Of a stretch of 64,000 nt of DNA, positions 28,266 to 35,439 are shown piece after piece. Position numbers and translations under genes: made by a program. The stretch's first letter is position 1. Each line of letters opens with the position of its first letter. This DNA comes from Oscillospiraceae bacterium (lineage in GTDB: Bacteria; Bacillota; Clostridia; Oscillospirales; Acutalibacteraceae), in contig SVPQ01000002.1 in NCBI GenBank assembly GCA_015065845.1, positions 62,001 to 126,000 of the forward strand. Direction: 5' to 3'. A model generated the notes under the pieces. The model did not search any database. It worked only from the letters and a program-made list of their open reading frames with translations, and was not told the DNA's origin.

Positions 28266-28294
28266 AGTATAATAAAATTATAAAATTTTTTCAA
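28266..28294 (-). promoter_or_regulatory. Promoter of the MFS-glycosidase pair
   Basis: On the minus strand TTGAAA (28289-28294) and TATACT (28266-28271) are 17 bases apart, about 35 bases from the MFS start. Confidence 0.75.
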
Positions 28295-28344
28295 GGGATT
28301 TTATTATAAATTATACCAAATATTTTAAAAAACAAAAATACCCA

Positions 28345-28395
28345 TGAAACCCTTGTAAAATAAAGGGTTTCACGGATTTTTAATTATTCCCACTC
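28345..28395. repeat. Outer att direct repeat: guaA end codons plus terminator (left copy)
   Basis: This 51-bp segment matches 33041-33091 at 48 positions. Read on the minus strand it ends with GAGTGGGAATAA, the last codons of guaA, followed by a hairpin terminator. As guaA itself is at 33080, this is the far att site left by insertion at the guaA 3' end. The hairpin here is presumably the original guaA terminator. The stretch 28396-28560 shows no gene. Confidence 0.9.
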
Positions 28396-28560
28396 TTTTG
28401 TCCATAATATAAACGCCATATTTTGTTGTGTTTTTGGTGTGTATTTACACTGTTTTATAACTACATTTATCTGTATTCTCCATATTCCACTCAGAAAGTG
28501 TAGTCAAAATTATAGTCAATATTTTTATATTTTTGCTGCCAAAATCTGCAGTCTTTAATT

Positions 28561-29079
28561 TTAATAATAAACACCGCCGGCACAATAGGTACTACTAATA
28601 TTGAAACCGTCATACCATTCTATCGCAGTTACAGTAATCATATAAAACAGAGGATAATATTCGTCATACGCTTTGCGAAATTCGTTCAAAAAAATTTTAA
28701 AGTCTTTTGGTTCAACTTTTTCTTTCCTTGATAAGATTGGTGTCATTTTTTCATCAAATGACAGTTTCATGCCGAATGGAGAATACTTATCAAAAAGACT
28801 CAAAAGGTCATCTTTGAATTTTGCCTGAATGGGTCTATCTTTTACATAAATCCCAACAATATCATCCAAGGGGTTGTATTTGACAGATATCATCCCGCCC
28901 CATGCATCACGGCAACCCGCAAGATACATCGTACGTTCCTCGCGTTTGCTCTCCTTTCGGTCTAATATAAACACATCGGGATCGTCTTTTGATTCTTCCC
29001 ATTGTATCAGCTCAAACGTACTGCATAAAGTCTCACTTAAAGCATTGCGCAAAGTTTCTTTTTTCTCTTCAATAGTCAT
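28561..29079 (-). CDS. Hypothetical protein, cargo of element A
   Basis: A 172-residue soluble protein, rich in charged residues, with 'MYLAGCRDAWGGMISVKYNP' in the middle and a C-terminal 'EWYDGFNISSTYCAGGVYY'. No family was recognised. ATG 29079 has GGAGAG upstream. A strong terminator (29098-29135) lies right before the ribosome site, and no clear promoter lies between, so expression may depend on read-through. Its sole presence in the att-bounded remnant suggests a cargo gene; no function is claimed. Confidence 0.65.
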   Translation of the reverse strand: MTIEEKKETLRNALSETLCSTFELIQWEESKDDPDVFILDRKESKREERTMYLAGCRDAWGGMISVKYNPLDDIVGIYVKDRPIQAKFKDDLLSLFDKYSPFGMKLSFDEKMTPILSRKEKVEPKDFKIFLNEFRKAYDEYYPLFYMITVTAIEWYDGFNISSTYCAGGVYY

Positions 29080-29097
29080 TTTTACTCTCCGTTATGA

Positions 29098-29135
29098 AAA
29101 AACACCCCGAACGTTTTATAAGAATTCGGAGTGTT
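29098..29135 (-). terminator. Terminator carried by element A behind its copy of the guaA end
   Basis: Arms 29101-29111 and 29125-29135 pair with one mismatch, and the minus strand runs into T6. It occupies the same place relative to the guaA stop as the terminators at 28345 and 33041 but differs in sequence. Confidence 0.8.
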
Positions 29136-29149
29136 GTAATCCATTTAGT

Positions 29150-29168
29150 ATTATTCCCACTCGATTGT
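29150..29168. repeat. Middle att site, junction of elements A and B
   Basis: The third copy of the core ATTATTCCCACTC (29150-29162) continues to GATTGT. On the minus strand this reads ACAATC GAG TGG GAA TAA, the guaA-type ending. It differs from the guaA copy by a single base over the 18 bases ending at TGT. Confidence 0.85.
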
Positions 29169-29256
29169 AGGATTGTAATTCGTAGTAAATCCTAGTATAT
29201 ATTACCCTTATTTTACTAGATTTTAGCTCATTTTAGTTCTGGTTATCAAAAATTTT

Positions 29257-29278
29257 CTTGCCAAAAACCTTGCCAAAA
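29257..29278. repeat. Candidate integrase arm-type sites, left end
   Basis: Two tandem copies of CTTGCCAAAA (29257-29266) and ACCTTGCCAAAA (29267-29278), about 100 bases inside the left end of element B. The same 12 bases recur near the right end at 33014-33025 and not obviously elsewhere in the element. The rest of 29169-29381 holds no gene. Confidence 0.6.
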
Positions 29279-29381
29279 GACTACGTATAATTTTCATTAA
29301 AAAAATCTATATAAATCACACATTGAATATATCATACAATCTACCAAATGTCAATTTAAAAATTTTAAAGTTTCTAAATTT

Positions 29382-30317
29382 TCAACTACATGCTTCTGCA
29401 AACATTTCATCTATTATCCTAACAACAATCTCTTCAATTTTGGCGGTGATAATTGCCATAATCTTATCTTCTTGTTCTTGGAGTTCTGAATCTATTGTAC
29501 CATCCAATTCATCTATAGGACTGAATCTATCATTTACCGAACTATTTACGTCTATACTTTCTGGCTCAATCTTAATTTTTTTTATGTGGGTGCAAACGTC
29601 TTCATGTTTACCATCAAAATACTTAAGTTTTTTGATGGTGTAATCTGAATCTTTTTCAAATTCAATATGATAAGTTAATTTAATAGGAGCATTTTCTTCA
29701 TCAATCAAATCAAATGTAAAATTAATTTCACCATTAGTTGTATGATTTATGATTTTATATAAAATTGTATCCTCACCAGTTAACGCTGAAAATTTTAGAA
29801 TCGGTGCTCTAACACTGAGACCTATACAATCTTGATTCTTATATTCAGTTTTTTTCTCATAACCATCAGGAATTTCCAAGGTTTCAATTGAGCCACTAAC
29901 TCTTAAATCCAAACTTGGATTTATAACATCTATTTCTAAGATTTCAATTAAAGCTTCACCAATTAGACCACCAGATATCTCAACTTTTGCTTGTATATCA
30001 CTATTTGTATCTTTTTTGTTGTTTATTGTATATAACTTCTCTTCTGTCGAATATCCCACACCTAATTTCGGTGAAACAACTTCATAACATAAAGATACTT
30101 CTCCTTCGGCAGAAATAACAATATAAAACTTTAAAGTTACGCTCACAGTTCCACCCGTTGCAGCAATTGGAATTTGATATTCGCCAACTTGTTGTTTAAT
30201 TTCTGTTTCAGTTTTTATTGTAGAATTTAACACAACCTCGTCTGCTGACACATATGCCTCAACATAATTATCAGGATTACTAAAATCCTTCAAATCAATG
30301 TAACCACTTGTGCACAC
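29382..30317 (-). pseudogene. 5'-damaged gene for a beta-rich protein, element B cargo
   Basis: The open frame codes for about 311 residues from a GTG, rich in Val/Ile/Thr and acidic residues, ending in a helix ('EEIVVRIIDEMFAEACS'). The same frame stays open upstream for about 55 more codons without an ATG. A well-placed ATG (about 30494, 'ATGAAAAAG') is in another frame. One base removed in the T7 run at about 30463-30469 would join the two. It begins right after a terminator with no promoter seen. It is probably a broken or length-variable gene; no family recognised. Confidence 0.5.
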
Positions 30318-30518
30318 AGCTAATCCTTTTATAGTTATATATGCACCAACACTACCACTTGTTTCAATCGAAACTTCTTTCTTATCATTTTTTTCGTTTT
30401 CTTTGTTAATAGTAATTTCCTTTTCTTCTACAATTGGTTTTAATTTCTCTCCATGAAAGATTAAAAAAAGTATTTTTCTTACATAACTTTTTCATGACAC
30501 CGTTTATTCTTTCAACAG

Positions 30519-30558
30519 AAAAAACGAGACCACTCTTCAAAGTGAATCTCGTTTTTTT
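30519..30558 (-). terminator. Terminator after the 74-residue ORF
   Basis: Stem of AAAAACGAGA with TCTCGTTTTT plus an inner CACT/AGTG pairing, T-runs on both sides. It separates the integrase-side genes from the cargo gene. The rest of 30318-30586 holds only the damaged upstream part of that gene. Confidence 0.85.
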
Positions 30559-30586
30559 AATATCATGCTTTCAATATAGTTTTCTT

Positions 30587-30811
30587 TTAATTATGATTTT
30601 CAGAAATGTAATTTTGAAGCATTTCTTTGAGTGTATCGTTTTCCATTGCTTCCTTAGTAATTTCTTTAGTTAAACCAAATAAATACTCTTTCTTTTTATT
30701 TTCTTTATAAACATAAAAGCGAACAACATCATTACCAAATTCATCGACGGTTTCCACTCCATCGACAGAAACATCCACAAATTTATAACTTACAATTATT
30801 TTCTTTTTCAT
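30587..30811 (-). CDS. Hypothetical 74-residue protein of element B
   Basis: A small soluble protein beginning 'MKKKIIVSYKFVDVSVDGVE' and ending with a helical, charged segment ('KEAMENDTLKEMLQNY'). Its start overlaps the end of the MobC-like gene by four bases (ATGA), so it is translated together with it. A role in mobilisation or regulation of the element is plausible from position only. Confidence 0.65.
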   Translation of the reverse strand: MKKKIIVSYKFVDVSVDGVETVDEFGNDVVRFYVYKENKKKEYLFGLTKEITKEAMENDTLKEMLQNYISENHN

Positions 30812-31137
30812 TCTCTAACAACCTTTTCATTTACTTTATTTTCAATTTCATAATAGACACTCAAGATATTTTCGACTCTATTAAGTAACGACTCAGATAA
30901 GTCAACTTCAACTATTTTTGAAAACTCATCAATAAGAGATTTAATTTCCTTTCGTAGTAAATTATTTACTCTTGGAGTACATATAATCTTGATATCTTTA
31001 TTTATTGCCTTTTTATATAAATATTCTTGTTTAGTTAAACCTGAAGCTTTTACTAATAAATCTATTGTGTTAGCTTCATCTCGAGTTGTTCTGAATGCGT
31101 GTGTTACATCACGAATTCTTGTATATTCATTATTCAT
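30808..31137 (-). CDS. MobC/ribbon-helix-helix-like mobilisation accessory protein
   Basis: A 109-residue protein with 'FRTTRDEANTIDLLVKASGL' then 'TKQEYLYKKAINKDI', the pattern of plasmid relaxosome MobC-type DNA-binding proteins, and a helical C-terminus. Such proteins assist a relaxase at oriT; no relaxase gene is in the element. It lies two bases after the integrase stop and overlaps the next ORF. A plain DNA-binding regulator is the alternative. Confidence 0.6.
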   Translation of the reverse strand: MNNEYTRIRDVTHAFRTTRDEANTIDLLVKASGLTKQEYLYKKAINKDIKIICTPRVNNLLRKEIKSLIDEFSKIVEVDLSESLLNRVENILSVYYEIENKVNEKVVRE

Positions 31138-31139
31138 AT

Positions 31140-32261
31140 TTAAGCACTCCTTTTGATTTTACGAATATCAGCAATTATATCTAACAACTCATCCCTTTTT
31201 TCAGGATAAAGATGTGCATATATTTGAGTTATTTCATTATTACTATGTCCAACCCTATCGGCAATTTCTAATGTTGATTTACCTGCGTTAATAAGTAATG
31301 AAACATGAGAATGTCTAAATCCATGAATAGTAATAGGTTCGAGACCTGCACTTTTTGCGTATTTTTTTAATTTTGTTCTAATTTTTGATTTACTAAGATT
31401 CTCGAAAACCCTTGTATCTTTTTTTATTTTATATATTCTTTGGAAAATTTCATTAAATTCTTCCATATCACTTTTTAACATACCGACTTTACGTTTACTG
31501 TTACGAGTTTTAGGCGGAGTTATAATATCTTCACCATTTAAACGTTGGTAAGATTTTGTTATATTTATATTTGAATCTTTAAAATCAAAATCTTCAAGAT
31601 TGAGTGCTAGTAATTCGCCTACTCTTAGACCGCCCCAATACAATATTTGAAAAGCAACATAGAATAAATCATCATCAATTTCCAACATGAATTTTTCATA
31701 TTCATCTGGAGACCACACCTTTACCTCTTTGTAATTTTCCTTAGAACCAAACTCACGAAGTTTTTTATTGAAAGGTGTTTTATAGTTATATTTATCCTCA
31801 ATAAAGCTAAATATTGCAATCAATTGATTGTTAATTGTTCTTAAATATTGCTCAGAATATTTTGTACCATCTTTCTTTTTTAAGTTTTTAATTTTTTCTT
31901 GCCAAGCGGTGATTTGCTCTTTTTTTATATTTTTAATCTTTAATTTACCTAAATAAGGTTCAATTTTTGATTCAAAAATATTATTTTTTGTGGCAATTGT
32001 ATTTTGTCTAATATCTTCACTGACTTTTTCCAAATATATTTTATTATAAAAATCAGAAAGTGTTAATTCTAATGCGTTTTCCGCTGAACCATCTGAAGCT
32101 CGCATTGTTGTAATATATTCTTCGTACCATTCTTTGGCTTCACCTTTGGTATTAAATCCTCTCTTATGAATATTGATTTTATTGCCAAGGGCATCAGTAT
32201 AGGTGGATATAACTCTCCACTTAGTTTTACCTTTAGTATTTTCGTATTTGTAAAATCCCAT
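31140..32261 (-). CDS. Tyrosine integrase of element B
   Basis: A 373-residue enzyme with three parts. The N-terminal arm-binding domain (1-55, 'GFYKYENTKGKTKWRVIST') recognises repeat sites. A SAM-like core-binding domain (about 65-170) and the catalytic domain follow. Catalytic residues are Arg in 'GGLRVGELLAL', Lys in 'TRNSKRKVGM' region, His/Arg in 'HGFRHSHVSLL', His in 'RVGHSNNE' and Tyr in 'TQIYAH'. It resembles Tn916/phage integrases and presumably inserts at the guaA 3' end. The excisionase-like gene is directly upstream. Confidence 0.95.
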   Translation of the reverse strand: MGFYKYENTKGKTKWRVISTYTDALGNKINIHKRGFNTKGEAKEWYEEYITTMRASDGSAENALELTLSDFYNKIYLEKVSEDIRQNTIATKNNIFESKIEPYLGKLKIKNIKKEQITAWQEKIKNLKKKDGTKYSEQYLRTINNQLIAIFSFIEDKYNYKTPFNKKLREFGSKENYKEVKVWSPDEYEKFMLEIDDDLFYVAFQILYWGGLRVGELLALNLEDFDFKDSNINITKSYQRLNGEDIITPPKTRNSKRKVGMLKSDMEEFNEIFQRIYKIKKDTRVFENLSKSKIRTKLKKYAKSAGLEPITIHGFRHSHVSLLINAGKSTLEIADRVGHSNNEITQIYAHLYPEKRDELLDIIADIRKIKRSA

Positions 32262-32343
32262 ATTTAATTTCTCCTATATTGTTTTATTTTAAAAGTAGAT
32301 GCTTTAAGCACCTACTTGATATATATTAAGTTTTTTGAATTCA

Positions 32344-32523
32344 TTAAGCTGCTAAATTAAATCTTTTACAAAAATAATCCTTGCTAATCTTACCTCTAAC
32401 TATTAAATAATTATCAGTAACAAGTTCATTATTCAATTTTTCAATAATTTTATATGCGTGAGATTTTGAACAACCAACAATTGTTGCTACATCTTCAACG
32501 CTATATAACATTTTTGATGTCAT
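32344..32523 (-). CDS. Excisionase-like HTH protein (59 residues)
   Basis: ATG 32523 has a strong AAAGGAG site eight bases upstream. The peptide contains 'LYSVEDVATIVGCSKSHAYKIIEKLN', a winged-helix/MerR-type helix-turn-helix typical of element excisionases and Tn916 Xis-like proteins, then a short basic tail. It precedes the integrase on the same strand, the usual xis-int order. It probably sets the direction of recombination. Confidence 0.8.
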   Translation of the reverse strand: MTSKMLYSVEDVATIVGCSKSHAYKIIEKLNNELVTDNYLIVRGKISKDYFCKRFNLAA

Positions 32524-32615
32524 TTTTTAAGCTCCTTTCGTTGAAAAATCAATTATTAAATTTTTAAGAAAATATCATATTAAATTTTGAATCTTTGCTG
32601 TCTTCCGACATTTCG

Positions 32616-32644
32616 AACGTACCATAAAATTTCAACTCTGTCAA
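32616..32644 (-). promoter_or_regulatory. Probable promoter for xis-int
   Basis: On the minus strand a perfect TTGACA (32639-32644) is followed after 17 bases by TACGTT (32616-32621), a weak -10. Confidence 0.5.
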
Positions 32645-32695
32645 ATTTCAGGGTGAAAAAACAAAAATTAAACTTTGTTAAAAATGCACAATAGA

Positions 32696-32759
32696 TTTTC
32701 TCCCATAACTATTTTTGAGCAAAAATTTTCTTACATAACTTTTTCAACCTATTTTTGAG
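32696..32759. repeat. Direct repeats in the non-coding end of element B
   Basis: Two units of the form TTTTCT..CATAACT...ATTTTTGAG at 32696-32719 and 32726-32759. The 21 bases at 32726-32746 recur exactly at 30474-30494, at the broken start of the cargo gene. The whole stretch 32524-33040 has no gene apart from this, an A/T palindrome at 32852-32875 and the terminator at 32972. It may hold operators, arm sites or a transfer origin. Confidence 0.7.
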
Positions 32760-32971
32760 TTTTATTTTTCTGTTTTGGAATTATCCTATTTTCACTTTTG
32801 TGCAAAATGTAGAAAAGTAAATTTTTTAAAATAATATAGGTACTTGACAAGAATTTATTTGAAAACAAATAAATTTAATGCTTCCTCATCTTATTTTCAA
32901 ATTTAAACTAAATTAACTACGGTTAATTTTTTTAAAACATAATTCTAAATTACATATTAATAGAGTAACTA

Positions 32972-33007
32972 AAAATGAGACTACTAAAAATTCAGTAGTC
33001 TCATTTT
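32972..33007. terminator. Perfect 14-bp hairpin near the right end of element B
   Basis: Arms 32972-32985 and 32994-33007 are exact complements around an 8-base loop, with A/T runs on both sides, so it can act in either direction and may insulate the element from guaA read-through. Confidence 0.8.
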
Positions 33008-33040
33008 GTCAAAACCTTGCCAAAAATAAAAAAACAACCG

Positions 33041-33091
33041 TGAAACCCTTGTAAAATAAGGAGTTTCACGGATTTTGAATTATTCCCACTC
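33041..33091. repeat. att direct repeat at guaA (right copy) with terminator
   Basis: 48 of 51 bases match 28345-28395. It contains the guaA stop codon and, beyond it on the minus strand, a hairpin (GTGAAACTCC with GGGTTTCAC type arms) followed by T7. A candidate integrase arm site, ACCTTGCCAAAA, lies at 33014-33025. Confidence 0.9.
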
Positions 33092-34060
33092 AATTGTTCC
33101 TATCGGCTTTGGAGTAAGGTCATAAAGTACTCTGTTGATACCATCAACTTCGTGTGTGATTCTGTCTGTAATTTTATGAAGAACGTTGTAAGGGATTTCT
33201 TCAATTGTAGCGCTCATAGCGTCAGTTGTGTTAACTGCACGAATGATTGCCGGCCAACCCTCGTAGCGCTTTGAATCTTTAACACCAACGCTCTTAACAT
33301 CAGGAACAGCAATAAAGTACTGCCAAACTTTACCTGCAAGACCGTTTTTGTCAAATTCTTCACGGAGAATTGCATCTGCTTCACGAAGAGCGTGAAGTCT
33401 GTCACGAGTAATAGCACCAAGGCAACGAACACCGAGACCTGGGCCTGGGAATGGTTGACGATAAACCATTTCATCAGGAAGACCGAGTGCAGAACCTACA
33501 ACACGAACTTCATCTTTAAAGAGAAGTGCAACAGGCTCAACGAGTTCCATTTTCATATCTTCTGGAAGACCACCAACATTATGGTGAGCTTTAACTCCAT
33601 CACTTTCGAGAATATCAGGGTAAATTGTACCTTGAGCAAGGAAAGAAATACCTTCTAATTTCTTTGCTTCTTCATTAAATACTTCAATGAATTCGCCACC
33701 GATAATCTTTCTTTTCTTTTCAGGTTCAGAAACACCCGCTAATTTATCTAAAAATCTATCAGTAGCATCAATATAAATTAAGTTTGCATCAAGCTGTTTG
33801 CCGAAAACTTCAATAACCTGTTCACTTTCACCTTTTCTCATAAGACCGTGGTTTACGTGAACACAAACTAATTGTTTGCCAATAGCCTTGATAAGAAGTG
33901 CTGCAACAACAGAAGAGTCAACACCACCTGAAAGTGCGAGTAAAACTTTCTTGTCACCAACTTGTTCTTGCACATTTTTTACTTGTTCATCAATAAATGC
34001 ATTTGCAAGTTCTTTTGTGGTAATTCTTTGCATATCATCAGGTCTTTTAATCATTTCCAT
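33080..34060 (-). CDS. guaA: GMP synthase, ATP-pyrophosphatase subunit only
   Basis: Aminates XMP to GMP. The 326-residue protein has the PP-loop 'LSGGVDSSVVAALL' near residue 45, 'VNHGLMRKGE', 'RQPFPGPGLGVRCLG' and the C-terminal dimerisation part ending 'PKPIGTIEWE'. The N-terminal glutamine amidotransferase domain of the normal 510-residue enzyme is absent, yet the start has a clean GGAGG eight bases upstream. It is therefore a real split form, as in archaea, and not a truncation. A separate amidotransferase must be encoded elsewhere. Its 3' end is the attachment site of the elements. Confidence 0.93.
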   Translation of the reverse strand: MEMIKRPDDMQRITTKELANAFIDEQVKNVQEQVGDKKVLLALSGGVDSSVVAALLIKAIGKQLVCVHVNHGLMRKGESEQVIEVFGKQLDANLIYIDATDRFLDKLAGVSEPEKKRKIIGGEFIEVFNEEAKKLEGISFLAQGTIYPDILESDGVKAHHNVGGLPEDMKMELVEPVALLFKDEVRVVGSALGLPDEMVYRQPFPGPGLGVRCLGAITRDRLHALREADAILREEFDKNGLAGKVWQYFIAVPDVKSVGVKDSKRYEGWPAIIRAVNTTDAMSATIEEIPYNVLHKITDRITHEVDGINRVLYDLTPKPIGTIEWE

Positions 34061-34107
34061 AATTTTTGCCTCCGTTGTAAATATTTTTCACGAAAATTTT
34101 AAAAATA

Positions 34108-35298
34108 TCAGTTTGTATAGTTATCGAAATAACCCTGAACAAGAACAACAGGAGTACCTTTGTCGCCTGAACCACTTGTTAAGTCGCAGAGTGAACCGAT
34201 AAGGTCGGTTAACTGTCTTGGGGTAGTACCCTGAGAAGCCATATTACCAACGAGGTTGTCACTCTTTGCTTTAATGCTTTCTGAAATAGCTTTTTTAAGT
34301 TCTTCACCGCTTAAATCTTTAAAGTCGTTGTCTGCAAGATATTTAAGTTTTAATTCGTTTGGTGTACCAATTAAACCATCTGTAAATGCTGGTGAAACAC
34401 AAGGGTCAGCAAGTTCCCAGATTTTACCTTGTGGGTCTTTAAATGCACCGTCACCGTAAACCATTACTTCAACATGTTTACCTGTTGCATCGAGAATAAG
34501 TTTCTGAATTTCAAGAACGAAATCTTTACACTCTCTTGGGAAGAGTTTAATTGTATCTTCAGTTGATTTATTTGAACCTAAAAGACCATATTTTTCGTTA
34601 CAACCGCTACCATCAACTGATGCATTAAGAATATCGTCAAGACCACAAACAACTTTTGCACCATTTTTAAGAAGAATTCTCTTTGTTCTTGCTCTGGTGT
34701 GAATGTCACAGTTGAGAACACAATCAGTATATTTAAGAATAGTTGTTGGCTGATTAGCAAAGATAACCTCGACTTCAGCACCAGCTTCACGAATGATTTG
34801 TGAATAGTAATCAACATAGTCAACACCAGTAAATTCGTGCTTGTTTTCTCCGAAAAGTTCTCTGTATTTTTCGAGTGTTAAAACATCGCTGTATGGGTTA
34901 ATACCCGCTTCGTCAATTTTATCCAAAGAAACGAGGCAGTTACCAACTTCATCACTCGGATAACTTAACATAAGAACAATTTTCTTTGCACCCATAGCAA
35001 TACCTTTGAGGCAGATTGCAAAACGATTTCTTGAAAGAATCGGGAAAATAACACCGATTGTTTCTCCACCTAATTTTGCTTTTACATCTTTAGCAATTGC
35101 TTCAACTGATGCATAGTTACCCTGACTTCTTGCAACAATTGACTCAGTAACAGAAATAACATCTCTGTCACGAAGACTGAAACCTTCGCTTTCAGCAGCT
35201 TCAATTACACTGTCAGCGACAATTTTTGCAAGGTCGTCACCTTCTCTGATGATTGGGCAACGGATACCTCTAGAAACAGTACCAACTTTTCTTTCCAT
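34108..35298 (-). CDS. CofE-like (coenzyme F420-0:L-glutamate ligase family) protein
   Basis: A 396-residue protein with 'GIRCPIIREGDDLAKIVADS', 'DRDVISVTESIVARSQGN' and 'SRNRFAICLKGIAMGAKKI', the core of the CofE family that adds glutamate to F420 precursors. The C-terminal half has 'VEVMVYGDGAFKDPQGKIWELADP'. No other F420 gene is in the window, and gut Clostridia are not known to make F420. Firmicute members therefore probably modify another acceptor. It stands upstream of guaA with a 47-base gap, possibly co-transcribed. Confidence 0.8.
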   Translation of the reverse strand: MERKVGTVSRGIRCPIIREGDDLAKIVADSVIEAAESEGFSLRDRDVISVTESIVARSQGNYASVEAIAKDVKAKLGGETIGVIFPILSRNRFAICLKGIAMGAKKIVLMLSYPSDEVGNCLVSLDKIDEAGINPYSDVLTLEKYRELFGENKHEFTGVDYVDYYSQIIREAGAEVEVIFANQPTTILKYTDCVLNCDIHTRARTKRILLKNGAKVVCGLDDILNASVDGSGCNEKYGLLGSNKSTEDTIKLFPRECKDFVLEIQKLILDATGKHVEVMVYGDGAFKDPQGKIWELADPCVSPAFTDGLIGTPNELKLKYLADNDFKDLSGEELKKAISESIKAKSDNLVGNMASQGTTPRQLTDLIGSLCDLTSGSGDKGTPVVLVQGYFDNYTN

Positions 35299-35359
35299 TT
35301 TTCTTCACCTTTCATTCGGTAGAATTAACATAGTTTTATATAAAAAACTTTGACAATTT

Positions 35360-35387
35360 ATTATACCACCCTCATTTTGAGTGTCAA
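35360..35387 (-). promoter_or_regulatory. Consensus promoter for the CofE-like gene and guaA
   Basis: Minus-strand TTGACA (35382-35387) and TATAAT (35360-35365), 16 bases apart, about 60 bases before the CofE-like start. Confidence 0.85.
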
Positions 35388-35439
35388 TATTTTCAGATAA
35401 AATTTTTAATGAGAAAATACATAAAATTTACAGCATTTT

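Larger units (their letters stand above)
28396..29162. mobile_element. Remnant of an older guaA-integrated element (element A)
   Basis: Bounded by the 13-bp core ATTATTCCCACTC at 28383-28395 and at 29150-29162. The right copy still encodes TIEWE-stop in the guaA frame and carries a different terminator. Only one gene (28561-29079) remains and there is no integrase, so it is probably a decayed or passively mobilised element over which element B was later stacked. Confidence 0.65.
29163..33091. mobile_element. Integrative element B at the guaA 3' end
   Basis: About 3.9 kb between the middle core copy and the guaA copy. It holds a tyrosine integrase, a 59-residue excisionase-like protein, a MobC-like protein, a small hypothetical protein and one 5'-damaged cargo gene, all on the minus strand. 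Candidate integrase arm sites flank it. It has no relaxase or replication gene that could be seen, so it is probably mobilised in trans. Integration preserves guaA by supplying its last codons and a terminator. Confidence 0.85.
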
